Below, one piece after another: positions 36,501 to 51,500 of a stretch of 64,000 bases of DNA. The DNA is from Schistosoma haematobium (taxonomy: Eukaryota > Platyhelminthes > Trematoda > Strigeidida > Schistosomatidae). The notes under the pieces were generated by a model. That model searched no databases and was not told where the DNA came from. It saw only the letters and a list, made by a program, of their open reading frames with translations. The stretch lies in the NCBI RefSeq assembly GCF_000699445.3, contig NC_067196.1:42685806-42749805 (forward strand), given 5' to 3'. Within the stretch, counting starts at the first letter, position 1. Every line of letters begins with the position of its first letter. The translations under genes and the position numbers were made by a program.

Positions 36501-39500
36501 TAAACATACTTACACTATGGAAAGTCCATCTGAATATTTGGACAGAAAATTTGATCTTGAACAAATGGAGGGAAGTTATCACTCCGCAATTTCTAACAAT
36601 TCGGCATCTAATTCAGGTGAGTAACTTTACGTAAATTTTATTTTTAATTTCAGATATTTATTTCACTTGAAAATATGGCTTTAAATATTTCATTTAAACA
36701 TTTGAAATTTATTTCACTACCGTTCAATGAGCATTTAGATAAGATTTCATGGGTTGCTTTCTGTTGGTGATGGGCTAAGTAATGTACAAACACTATAATC
36801 TTTTTACTCTTCTTAGTTTAAAATTCTTGGTTTCGAAAGAACCCGAAATCGTTTCTTTTATCCTTTATTAATGATCAATTCCACGACACGTGGAACACTA
36901 GAGTTTTCGAGGTCATTTTACATCCTATTTACTTTAGATTTTCGATCGGATTTCAATATGTATTAAGTAAATGAATTATTTGTTTCTGGATATCGCGAGA
37001 GCGATTGTATGTGATATATCCAATTTATTAAAAAAATAGAAATCTGAAGTAGACATCTGATATAATTAAACATGATATTTTGCATTTTACGTAAATGTAA
37101 ATGTAAACTAAGATATTTGATAATTTTGTTTAGAATTTATCTACTTTACCAAATACATTTTCAATTTCTTGAAAATAGTTTAATCTCATTTTCACGATAG
37201 GTTCGCGTATTCACGAAACAACTGACTATTCAACTAGTAATGGAACTTTCACTAGACCCCGCCTACCTCATTCTGTTGTTCCGAATGCAGATTTGTACCT
37301 GAAGACTAATAGTAATAATTGTGGTTCAACCAAAGAAAAGAAGTCATCACATCATCCTTTAAAAATGAATGACTTATTATCACTTGAAGAATTGGACGAT
37401 TATTTGTTTGATACACAAAAATTAGTTACAGTATGTTTTAAACAGTCTTGTTAAATAACTATTCATGAATATTTTTTTTATTGTTACTGTAATGGTTACA
37501 ACACAATGATCACTCTGTATAAAAAAGAATTTCGTCCGGTCAAAACATGAGTGATCATAAAATATATACTAATATGCAAGAAATGCATCTAAAAATGCAA
37601 AAATCTTTATCAAGGAGAAGGTTAGTAACTTTATGCCAAATGGTGAATTAGTTTAATGGAGGTTTGTCACCAATGCACCAGAAAAAATTCAAAATAAGAT
37701 TTCCCAATTAACTAAATAAATATAACTACAGGGCTTTAGTAGGCTGATACATTATTTGCTTTTTGTGACTGCGGTTTTATCGTGCGATGATGCTATGAAC
37801 ATAAATCTTCAATTTAATTCAACATATTACTTGGGCGTACCCCGTTTGTGTAACAGCGGTAATAAGAAGCCAAATACAGGTTGCAATGGATGAATGTATT
37901 TCCAGCGCTCGTTTATCCAGATAGACATTTTGAAAGAAAAGCGAGAAAACAAAGCGGAGCGGAGAAGGCGAGTTAAAAATCAGGAAATTGGTCTGTCCAG
38001 AATCTAGAATAACCTATGTCGGCTTGACATGATACTAGACACTACAAGCTGTATACATGATTTATAATTGTATAAACCATGTATCATTTGTCTTGACAAC
38101 ATTAGGTAGATTGTTTGAAAACTACCAAGTTATGACAGCAGAGCTGTTATTTTTCAACGATTTCTAAAGTCGTTGTTATAGCTTGTGGCCTTGGGTCCTA
38201 TTAATATATAACGTAATCATAACACCAATTAGAGAACAGTGAATTATCGACCGGAACAATGACGCGTAAACCCGTACGAACAGTCTACAGTCCTTATCCG
38301 TTCTTCTTCCTCTCTAGTCATGCCTGTTAAGTCCAGAACACCAATCTCAGCCTCCGTGATTTGAATCATGTATTTCAAACATACTGGGTTTATATACATA
38401 CCAAACAGACCACGTTGTACCATAAAATAGAAAATAACATTTGTACGAGAACCTAGCCAAAAGTGGCTGTGAATAAGGGAGACTGTAATTAATAGACTGG
38501 GCATAACTCAAGAACAGTAAATCATATAATAATAGTTTATAGGTCAAAGTAAAGCTTGAATAGTTTTACATTAAGAATATACGTATAATATCTGTCCATA
38601 AATAGTTCTCAAAATTAAATCAATCTAACTGACAGAATAACTAAACCACAGAAATTTGCACGGATCTTATAACAGACAAGGTCATTATTTAAAATATTTG
38701 CATGTAAATTCAGTACTTGAATACTATTCAGTCCGGACTGAAAAATATCGACCTACGATTACATCATGTTGTATAAATCCTATTTATTTATGAATATGTA
38801 ATTAAACAGTGTGCTTTTAAATCTATTATTTAACATGTTCATTCATAGACTACATTTATCGCATATAAATAAATAATTTACATAATGTACTCATTGTTTT
38901 TTTTGAATTTATTTTATCCCAACTCGCTTAAACGGAAACCACTAGCAACTGGAGCAAAAAATGGCAAATGATAAGTCTGAAAAGGAGATTTCTCAAAAAC
39001 AGCTGACTGTTAAACAGAATGAGATGATCTGCTCCGCTGAAGATTACGAAGTAGCGAAAGCATTAAGCAATGCTGATCAATTGCTTGGATCAACTGTTAA
39101 TAAGCGTTTGTCAGCCATTCTCCAACGACGACAGGATAGACAAAAAGGTTACACCTCAGGTTTGGAACAGGCAAAAAAGATGCTGAATGGATTTAATGGG
39201 ATTCCTGAAGAGAAGATTAATAGGTCACGTAGAACAGCTCAGTCTGTGGTGGCATCTCGACCACAATCTCAGCAACCAACATCTCGATGTACGAAAAACT
39301 CCCATGCACCTCCTTGTGACCAACCTTCTGTACCGTTGAGAAATGCATCCGAGACGCGTCGTAATCACTCCAAGTGAGCTTTACATTTCATTCCTAAAAT
39401 GGTGTCTATTTCAGTATAATTAATAATACATTTCTTTTCGTAAAATTTTTAAACTAATTTTCTGCTAAAATTTTAAGTGTTGCTTCAAGGAAATTGATTA

Positions 39501-42500
39501 TGTAAAATAAACAGTTTATTAGATGTAAAACATTTTGGAAAAGGTTATATAGAACCGAGATTCGCACTCTCTTCAGTGTATTATCCGCATCATTTTCATG
39601 GTTTTGTTTCTATCATTCAAAAATCTAGATAAATCTAATGTTTGCATTAATACGCTTAAGAGTTTGGACTAAATTCATCATAAATGTTTTCTTTTGAAAA
39701 TTCAGCACGAATGAAAACAACTGTCAAGAACACTTCATCGAAGTACTCTTGGAACTATGATTGGGACATTCCCATGTTATGATGTAATGGATATCGGTAC
39801 ATTACTAGAAAGAGATCAAAACCTCGATCATTCGTTTGTCCTCTTTATATTTTGATGTGTGCTACAGATCCCAAAGTCGCCTTAAAACAGAACAGAATCC
39901 TTCATTATTAGGAAGCGAAAATGATTTGACATGAAAAATGGCGATAATAACTGGAAGAAGAAATTATAGATCTAGATCAACATCATTTCAGACATTTTCT
40001 AACGGAAACTGATCTCCTATAAGGAATAATGTATTTTTAGTCAGACTCCATGATCTCTGCAGTGAACCTATTTTACTGAAGATCCTTTATTAATAACGCA
40101 TTACAGGAGGGTCTTTGGTTTAATCTGTCCCATATATTACACCGATATCTGATTTAGATATTATTGTGAATCAGGGTTTGGTAGACTGATAGATAAGGCT
40201 TTGAATTTATGACAACAAATAAATCATTTAGTAAACGTGGCAACATTTTGACATTTTCGTCATGTTTTTAAGTATTTATTCATCCGGGTGAAAAAACACT
40301 CCCACTGTTTTCAGTTTTGATTACTTCAGTTTCTGTTTGGAGTACTGTAATGTGGAAAAACACCAAATGTTTGTTGGAAATAACTGGTGTGTTTAGGTTC
40401 CATATATAACTCGTTATTTGTAGCTATAGGGGCAAAGCACTAGAATACTTTGTTTTTCATTTTACTTCTAAATTAACAATATTTATAATTAAAATGAAGC
40501 TGTTCTCAAAATCTTCGGATAAATCAAAAATTATATACTGTTAAAAAGTTAAATGATCGTTCTTTTTTATCAAGAACTGTTAATTACATCATTACTTTGT
40601 GTATAAAAGTTAAGGTCCCATTGATCTAAGAAGTTTTTCAGTGACACTATTAAATTTGAAATGAGTTTTAATTAAGTACGTTTATTATGAATTGATTTCA
40701 GTCCATCAATCGGAATTTATGCTGTTTAAAATAATTAGCCTGGATCACCACTTGTTATGAGGATAGGTTATTATACCCTGTTAGTTATTTCATTAAATTG
40801 TTGTTTTATGGGACAACTTTAATTAGTCAGCTGCTCAGTAAGATATTACAAGTGATTATTGAACTACTTAACTCATTTTATGAATGAACATAGTGAATAA
40901 ATAAAGTTTTATTGACATTTCATTTAACCAAAAAAGATCATTGTTATTTGAAAATATTTTATAATGTTTGTCCAATTTTACTTACAATAGATTATCGCAT
41001 AATTCATCCAACTTTCCGATCTCGGTAGAAAAATCTGCAAAATCATTCTTTTCTCAGAAAACAGTCAGCATTGATCGTTACGGTATTTCCCATAATCACT
41101 CATCAATCTCATCTACACCTGAAAGTTCAAGACATCTAGGCGTTGACGCTATAAAAACAAGCAAAATGTTGGCTGCTCTCAACTGGCAACGTCGTAAATC
41201 TTATGATCCAAAACAGTTTCTTAATAAATCGAGTGGAAATTCTACAGGTTTATTATACTGCTATATTTTATTTTATAACATATTTTTATGATCTGTTGAA
41301 GTATATTGTTCGGCTATTAGATAACAATTCTTTAGATTTATGGCATAATGATTATAAAACTTGAAGTTTAGTCTCTTCTTTAGAGTCTTAATTCCCGTTC
41401 TCTGTCTTACATTTTTACTGCTGAATAGACCCTTTGGCTTCCTCTACTCGTAAATAGGTTATTTTTGTGCGTAATGATTATATATGATTACCAACTGTTA
41501 CCTTGAGTACTTTGTTTAAAACAATTATTTTTAATACAAATCCGTAAGCTATTTAATATTTGGGGATTCATCTCTTATTTGGAATAGAATAGTTGACTCT
41601 TTACAGAAAAATTTCCAAACACATAGTTTGTGTTCGCTTGTGTTGTAAAACCTTTTCTCTAAATACGTTTACTGTAACAGGAGTAAATTATATTGTTCCA
41701 ACTTATAAATAAACAAACCGATAACCATAATAATCAAAAGAATAAACCATCGAAAGTTTACTAATCAACTACCATGGAACTCTCAATAGTTCACTTTCTG
41801 GTTATTAGTTCTGACTAAATTCTATTAACTGTTTCGAGTGTTACCATCAATCTAAATAATTATACAAGACTTTGTCTTACAAATATCGTTTGATAGTTCG
41901 GGTTGTTTGGTGAGTGGCTCCTCGTTATAAGTGTTTTATGCTAATGTTAACTTAATCACACTCTATCAGAATCTTTACGGAGATTTATTTCAATTGAAAC
42001 TTTGAGCTTTTTATATTTTAATACGATTAATTACTACTCTGAATAAACTTATTTCCCCCGATTTTCAGATATGATATTTGGATTGGTGACTCTAGGTCAT
42101 TCAAAGTTCTGTGTTGATTATAACCAAACATTTGGTACTGTTGTTTGTTTTTTGACTCAAAAATAATATGCAGTTCATAACAACAATTCTTTTTCCAAGC
42201 ATCAAAGACCTGATGTATGACTGTCTAATATGTTTTGTGTCCGAACTATATTCCATTAAACTAGTTGCTGCAAACTTTGGTATACCCATTTTCAAATTCA
42301 TAACACTACTGTATTTAAAAAGTTCCCGGTAGCTTATTTTGGAATAGTAGAAAACATTGTATTTGCGGTTTGAAATTATCTCACATTTATCATGGTAACT
42401 CAACTTAATTGTAACTTGAAGACGTTCTTCCTAAAATAAAGAAAGACCTACTGTTTTATATGCGAAGTTGCCAGTTTACTTTTTTAAATTTTCATGTCAG

Positions 42501-45500
42501 TGGGTACAAATGAATTATTTTATCTAAAATTGTTAACTCTTTACAAAATTAAATGGAGTAAAAGTAAAAACTGTAGAAGAATAATATATTTTTATTTCAC
42601 GAATTATTCTTGAATGCTTACAACTTATTATTCACATGTATAGGCTGTTTGACATAAAACAGGATGTGTGTACTTTTGTCCTCTCTACTTAGGAGTATTC
42701 ATCGATGTAGATAATGACAAATTTAAAATAACCAGTGGTGATATATGTAAGAAATTTTTACATGATCGATTATCTGTAGAGGATTTGAGCTGATTTTATC
42801 GATCTGACTTATATCAAATAGAGAGCACTACAACGTTATATAATTTACATTTGTGATTAGATCAGAAACTTGATTTAAAGATTAGGTTACATGATACTAC
42901 TTACTGTTCAGCTACCATTTGTCGGAGCTTAGTATTTCCAATTATCTTTTAACTGATCAGTTACTTATTCTTCCTTTCAAATGCACTTAATGCTTTGAAG
43001 TTTAATTACATTTAGTAGTGAGTTTAAAAGGACATCAACACTTATGATTATGGTTTTAAAAAAAAAACATGCTTTATTAGTACTACCGTAATAAAAAAAA
43101 GTACTCAGAATTAAAGACAATAAGTTACAGGGTTAATAAGTTCTAACCAAATTTTAGGCTTTGACTTCATTGGTTAGGTTAACTTATAATGTGACTGTTT
43201 ATTGGTCAATTTAAAAAAGTTATTGAATGGATACATTAAGAAATTTTAAAAAAAATACTCTATGTTTGAAATTTATTCAAAATTGTGATTAAAACTATTT
43301 ATTTAACTTTTATAAGAATTTAAAATGAATACTGAATTGCGTTTAAAGTACTGAAATAAACCTAGAAGTTTAATATATTCTATTCAATCAAATTAACTAA
43401 AGATATTCAAGAATAATCAAATGAATTGATAAGTTAAGTCACTAATCAGATACATTATAATAAGATTGTATGATAATATATGCTAAAGTTAATGTTTTTA
43501 AACAAGTTAGAGTAAAGTAACTATATATTAAGCGTGAATCCATGTCTGAACAGTTTGGTTCCCTCTGTAGTTTTCGTTCTCATGTAATTAAATTAAACCG
43601 ATTGCGATGGAAAGTTATCTAGTTCATGCGAAAAAAAAAACAGGAAGGAGATTTGTGTTGATTTTTTTCTGTTAGTAGTATTTAGATCATAAGATTTATG
43701 TGCTCAAGACAGATTCGAGACATAAATTTTCAATATTGAGATGAACCGGACCTGCTTGTTGATCCAACTGAAGTCATTTAAAATTATTCTTAGAGTTTAT
43801 ATATTTTTGAAGTCCTTTATCAAACCATAGTCTATTTTGAGTACTTGAGCGAACAACATAATTTTAAGATGAATAAAGTTTAATATTAAGTTTAAAAACG
43901 AACATGGAATGATGTTTCCTTTGTTATTAAACATTTATATTGCATAACGTTACGTTTATCTACTGCCTACATTTATTAACAATGAGTTTACTAACACCAT
44001 TTACTATAAATGACGAAATTATTAGAATCCTATGTAATATTCTCACCCATTCCCAAAGCTACTAATCGAAACACCTGTACCCGTTAAGCACCATATGTAA
44101 TGCTGTTGTTCAGACATTAAGATTCATATACAATATTTGACAGTAATGTCAAAATATGGGCTTGGTCCTGTTGGCTACATTTCAATTATATTTAGATTCT
44201 ACTTATATCGCATATATAGAATAAAGAAAACCGTATTTCACTCTCACACTTAAGTTCCTATCTCAGTATTGAAAAAATAGTTAATTTCTAAATGAAACTA
44301 AGATAACTTTAGTATCCAGACCGAGTCTTGGATACAGATACAATGTATGAAGGTTACTGACTGACATTATACTGCCACTTTAGTTTTGCCTCGACTAAAT
44401 TAACTTTTCTGCCTTTGATATAGTTATTCTGTCACTAAAAACAAACATTTTTGAAATTGTACTCAAAGTTGACTGAATGTTCTACAATATTGTTTGCATT
44501 CTTCAACTTTTATCTCAAGGTGGAAATGATAGCTCACAAAGATACAAAATTTTTACTCTTGTAGTAATATAAAACTTATGACGATTTTGATTGGTGAGCT
44601 ACTGTTCGTTCACAGAGTGTATGTTGAATAGAATCAATCAAGATTTTACTTTGTTGTTTTCAACTAGCTCGTTCACAAAGTCGGCCGCCAAGGGACGATG
44701 ATATAATGAGTATATCTACAGATAGCAATCCCAAAAGTTGTATCACTAGCCATTCTGTTCACCCAAAGCATAAATTAACTGTTACTACCCGTCGAACAGC
44801 ACCTGTAGATACAGCTGACTGTATAGCAGCGATGGAGATTGTTAAACAAATAAAACTCAACAATACGTCGAAAGGTGTTGCCGACTATTGCAACAGAAAA
44901 ACTGACCACTGTGTAAATGATTCGAATCGCAAAAGATTGACAGGTCAACATAATCCAGAATTTGGCGAAATCGAGTCAAAACTGATCACTTCAGGAGGAA
45001 AGTCTAATACATCTGAATCTCGTTCGAAGACAAAGCAAACCAGCAAAAATAATTCGGTTTTCGATGGATCTAAACATTCTATTCGGCATCAAAACTCGAA
45101 TGAAAATGTAAGTTATTGATAAGAATCTATCCGTATTTCTCAATTATTATTTTATTATTGGATTTTGAAGTTCGTACATGGCTTCTCATTGCCTTATATC
45201 CCTCTAAAAACTTGTAATGGAATTATTTAAACTTGACCCACAATTTTAGAGAAAACTGTGCCTTATAAAACTAGTCACATTAGTTTTTCACAATTTTCAG
45301 TCAAAGCTAAGTGAATCATTCTATCTGGTAACGTATAGAAACAGACGTAGATAATGGAATCATTTTATTCACTAATTCTTTGGTTTTTGTTCATAAACAG
45401 TTACATTATTTAAATTTCATACGACTTAAATACATTTTAATTAATTCTTTTATTGATGTGTTTGAAAACATGTTTATTGGTAAGAATGAGTCACTAGTGT

Positions 45501-48500
45501 AAACACCAAATAAAGCTTTAAGAAAAATGAACAAATAAAATTACTTAGAAATTATTAGTTTCACTTAAATTCTGTTTCCAAATACATTTTTTTCAGATTC
45601 TTCGGAATATATATGATTTATGATAAGCTTTAATTGTTCGAACGGTAAAATTGTACATCCAATTAAACTAAACGTGTTTCGTTTTTAATTAGATGAATAT
45701 ATTGTACGTAAAGAGTGTTCATACTACTTGTCATCCGACTACATTCCTCCTTGTAATGACCTTGAATACCAAGTTAGAACGTAAATATTCTCATAACCGA
45801 ATCAAGATTTTTAGGTTTCAACGCTAACAAAAGTGTAAAGACGACAAATGAGGAATCGTTGTACATCGAAAAATAGATCCCAAACTGTTTTGAATAAACA
45901 AGTTTCCAACAGTTTTATTTATATCGAGTTTGAATAAATCAAACTGAATGACACCCGTCACTGATTAATTTATAACCTCCGATGTGAACATTGTTTACAA
46001 ATATCTCAAGATCGAAATTCTGCAATTAACATGCAAAACTAATTACTTGAGTTATATGTTAATTTCTTCCAAACATTTGTAATTATAAACATCACAAACT
46101 TTTCTGGCAAATGTTATATTTTCGTAAACGATTACTTCATTATAAACTGAATTAGGGACATTTAGTTACTTTTTATATGGAAATATTAAGCATTGTTTCT
46201 TGGTGTGCTATGGATTTTTTCATTATCAGAAAACTGCAAATAAACAATTTCAATCTGTTGTCACCGCTCGTTTACCTACACACCAGCAAAGGCCTAATGG
46301 TCATACTACAGTAAGAATACCTTCTCAGTCATGCACCCGTGAATGGAATTATGTCGATCAATCGAATTCCCCTAAAGTAATCTCTACTGAATCTACTGAT
46401 AAGAATAAAACTGCTAATCAAAATGAGGTGGTATGTTTGCAGAGATTTTATTTGAATGATCCCATCTATAAATTTTTTTTATATTGAATGAATATTTTAT
46501 TTTAAACATCAGCTACATGAAACCCAATCATTTTTGTATTAGCCGGCAGTCATCAAACACTTAATGTTTTAAAATTATCGGATGACCTTCTGGAAACAAA
46601 TGTTTTTCTCAACTAAATATTAAGTACATCGGTGATCTATGCCAACAAAGGCAGGCCTTTAACTGTTAATTCGCACTAAATCTATTTACTGATATTATTA
46701 ATTCAGCGAACTGTCTAATTAATGATAAGTCATTTGACCAGTTAGTTAGAATGAAAACTAAAATATAATTAACTCGAATAATTTATTCAACGAAAGAATC
46801 TGTTTCAAGTAGTTCATTCTCAAAGCTATACAGTCTCAAATGTTTATGATGACCTACAGATCAATGAGTAATTATGTCTGTTGGAATTCGATTAGTTGAC
46901 AAATCAAATTTGACTACATCAATTTAAACAAATAAATAGTTATTGGAAGAGCGAATTTACGAAGCATTAGAAATATATAATTAACAGATTAAGATGTACC
47001 GCTTTGAATATCGTCAATTTGAAATGAAAATATGTTGTCGGTAATCAATAAATCTGGACAGAAACAAACTGTGTATTGGTAATAATGATAGCAAATTACA
47101 GTAAGTTAAAATCGTTTTATGAAGGTAGGAGCAGGAATGAAGAAGTGAGGAAACAATTAAATAAGCAAATAAGACTGCAAACTAGAAGCATCGTAAAGAG
47201 AAAGATCTTACAGACCTTTTATGGATACCTCATCTTTCAAATAACGGAAAGTCAGGTCTTCTAAAATGCAAAGTACGCTAAGGTGTACACCGCTTGGTAA
47301 CCTTGACTAAATTTTGTAATAATGTCAAGTGGAGTTACAGAATGAATGTCCAATGTCTACTACATGTGGAATTGATGGCGTAATTGGCGTATGCTGACCT
47401 TTGTTAAGTCACACCGGTAGATGCTCCCGACGACAACTAACGAAATTACAGCAGATACAACTATTCATTCACCTATAATTCACCACATCTATACGCAATT
47501 TCACAGTTTTGAAAATGAACTCATTGAAACGGATTCTTTCTCTGAATAAACGAATTAATGGGTGTATACATTCAAATTAAACTGTTATACTGAGAAGTTT
47601 CAACTCTCGACAAAATATTGTTTTTGGGTATTTTTTCATTCTTCAAATTAAATGGTCATCAGTCTGAAATGAAGTTGTAATATGGTGACTTACTCTTTGA
47701 TGAAGAATAATGCAATAGCTGATACCGAAAGCAAGATGTACAGTGAATAAATCTCTGTTCTTAGCAGTAATTTTGATTCTGTGTGCATTCATATTTCCAA
47801 CCATCAAATTCCCATTGGATTAACCTGCACCAGTAAACATCTCATATAACAGTCTTCCTATAGAAAACAATACTCTATTGACAGTGTTCAGTACAAATTT
47901 AAAAAGTTTAAATAAACCACATATCTAGATAATAATTGTGCCATAAATAATGGTTGGCTTCAAGATAAAAATCCCGAGATCCGATTGAAAGAAACAGTTA
48001 CAATTAATGGTAAATCACTAACTTAATGTGACAGTTATGAATCAGTTTGATTAGATAATCGTCATTTTACATAACCTTTTGAATGAAGCTTGAAAATGGG
48101 ATCAATGAGGCTTAACTTTGAAAACGTGTTTACTACAAGACTTGGTAGTTATGGGCTTTATTTTACTTTGCTGACTACCACAGATTTATCCAAAACTAAG
48201 ACGAAATACGTGTAAAATGTCTCCCATTTCTATCTATTCTCTAGTTGATACCACGGCGTAATAGTAAATCTAATTGATTAGAATCCACACATACCATTTA
48301 ACCCAGGGAAATCTAGTCTTTTGTCACTTCGAAATATCCTTTAGTTATTCATGTATAACTTGAAGCGAGTTCATTCCCAAATAATTTCTGATCTTATTTT
48401 ACGTTTATTGTTAAACGAAGCATTCAGTGAAGACTTTGTTCAGATCCAGTCAATTATCTTCGTCTGTCGAAACAGTATACAAATAAACTGTATGTATTAT

Positions 48501-51500
48501 CAATTTTTTAATGATAGACTGCCAGTTTATTAATGATTGCTTATTTTTAGAAAATGTTTAATCATAATCATATCGTATACATGATGAGTATATAACGTAA
48601 AAGAACTCATCTGTTTTTTTTTAGAATTATCCTGACATTGCAGTTGAATCAGTCAAATTTAAAATAGAGAAACTAACAAATTTCATTGTTCGGTTACGAA
48701 AACGAATTGAGTAAGTTTATCATAGTTTTAATAAATATTTTTTGTGAATTAATTAAACACGACTTTACAAAATGATGCTTACAATATGTAGTATCAATCG
48801 TTTCATCCTCACTCGTAGGAGACTTTTTTTAACTTACTTGTAAACGAAGAAATCATAATTGAATGAAAACTTGTTTCTTCCACATTGAACATGGTTAATT
48901 GTTTAAATCATACAGCATCTATGACCTAATCCATACTTTCTCATAGGTCTATTTCGCTAAATAATATTGAAACAGGAATAAACATTCATCAGATGTAAGG
49001 GTACTACTTAATTCACCCTTTCAATATTATTTTAGATTTACTATACTCTATACATATTTAAAGAAACTATCAACATAAAATAATGCACAAACCATGGGTT
49101 CACTGGTCATTAACCAATTTCAAATTCATAAGTATATTCATAGATAGTTGCAAACAAACGCCATTGAATACACAACTATACCTCTAATATAAAGTGTTAG
49201 TAGTACGGTTTCAAGGGTAGAATTTGTACTTGTAACTTATTTGTTGTAATTAGTTTTTTTATTTATTGGTGTGATAGTCTCCACTCATTTCATTAAAGAA
49301 TATGCCAAAATTGCTGTTTTTATTTGTTTTCAGTGTTTAGCGTAGCAGTGATTTTCAAACATTTTACAAAGGTATATGTGTACATATAGTTTGTAGCCAG
49401 TTAAAATAAATTCATAACAAAGTTTGTTGTAATATTTTCCAGTCGTAAAGCAGGTATCATAAAAATTTTAGCAACCTGACTTTATTTTCGTGATCTTTAT
49501 TAAACTGGGTTACAATGTCTCGGTATTATCACCAAATAAAGTAAGCCATAAATCTGATCTATTCATTGTAGTAAGTTCATCAAGCACAATAATTTCGAAT
49601 ACCATAGTTTTAAAACCTACCTAATGCAGTAACTAGTCGCTACATTCTTTTGATTAGTAGACCTCTTTTTAGTATAAAAACTTATTTTTAATGTTATCAA
49701 CATGTACAGGTTTATAATTCCATTATGAAACTCCTCTAATTTTCTGAAGACCACTTATACTACTTAATTGAATAAGCTTATGAATTTGAAGTAACCATTG
49801 TTCTTAAGGCCATTTGTTAGAGATGAATCTCTAAAATAAAACTTATGAAGTTACCATAAAAACTAGTTCGTACTTATCGATTTTGTATCATTTGAATTTG
49901 TATAAGTTCCTAATTCCTAAGAATATTCTCCATGACAAATCAGTTTTGTAAAAAATTTACTACAAATACAGAAATCACAAATAATTCTTCATAACTGTAT
50001 ACCATTTACACTCTAAAGAATCAAATTTGATATGCTTTCACAAAACGTACTCCAGTTATGTGATTGTTAGGCTCACCGATAATTTAATCTTTTATGTTAA
50101 GTTAATACGAATCATTTATTTTGACAGGCTTCTAGTATTTAATTTTCTTGACCAATAACTCTAATGGGCATTTGATATCAAATATTCTATTCAGTTTTTT
50201 TCCTCTTAGTAATTACGCATGAAAACAATATAACCTAGTTAGTTCCTAAAACTTTGTTCATCAATTTCTTTTACTACTCAAACTAAAAAGCATCGGACAA
50301 GGTGAATATTCTCAGGTAAAAAAATTTTGAAAATATTCTGATTAGTTATTAAAACAAAAAGAATTTATTGAATAAGTCAGCACGTCTTAAAATAAAACAT
50401 CAAGTAACCAACATGCCCGATCCAATATTATTTAAAACATTTTAGCCATAATTATTCGTTAAAAGTCGATTTCAATTTCTATAAATTAATGATTCTCTAT
50501 AGGCAGAAAAAATTAATGTTTTTGTTCATACTCAATATTTTATAGTTATAAAATAGTCACGTTATCATTTAAAATTGTTTTTTTGTATTCAAATATTAGT
50601 TATTATTTTAACTAAAGGTTAATAAAACGTTCAGACATTTCTTGACCTGATATTAATCAAAATAATGATATGTTTATGATCATGACCTTAGTTTTTATAT
50701 ACTAATTCTTTTTAACTAAATTTGTTACGTAAGTGACTTGAATAAAGATGAATTTAAGGAATCTTAAATTATTGGTTTTGAAAGTCAAATATTTGGAACT
50801 CTTGGAACTAATCATACTGTAACTAAGTAAATGTTTCATCCAATTTACATTTAAAAAATAAACGTTTTTTTAAGATGCACAAACTTTATGACTCACTTAA
50901 ACGCCTTCAGCAATATTCTATGAATAGCTTTTATAAATGTTAGATGATTAGAAGAAAGTATCAACGGTTGATGGGTCTAGGTTTCGTATAAGCTACCCTT
51001 CATCAACAATGGATATTTATACCCTTACGAGAATTCATGCTGCCTGTGAACTTCTAACTTCGTTTACCTAGTGCCACAATCAGAGACGACACGGTTGAGT
51101 TGCTCGGACCATAACTGACTTACTGAACTACTGTCATCTTTATGATGATTGAGCGGTAATCACCGTCGTGATTATGTAGTTCTTAGTCCTAATTAGATTT
51201 TATTCGTCATTCTGTCACTCGTCCACTAGTTTGAGTGACCTGTTAACTATATGTGGATAAAACCATAGACACCAACAATAAAATAAGTTGCATTTAAGTG
51301 GTTTGGCCATAAATATTCTGATAATTTTATATCTAAATGGTCATTTTTGCAGCTGTAGTATAGCCGTGGTCGATTTAACGGTGTGACACCAAACCTTAGG
51401 GGCCGATTAAGAAAACATCTACCATCATATAAAACTAAATTAACTGACCCAACTCTCTTCATGAAAATCAGCGTTTTTCATTCTTTCACTTCTAAACATC

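Noticed and set aside
38244..38547. Overlapping minus-strand frames with aromatic-rich segments
   Set aside because: They fall inside the possible solo LTR, overlap each other in different frames and have no recognised domain.
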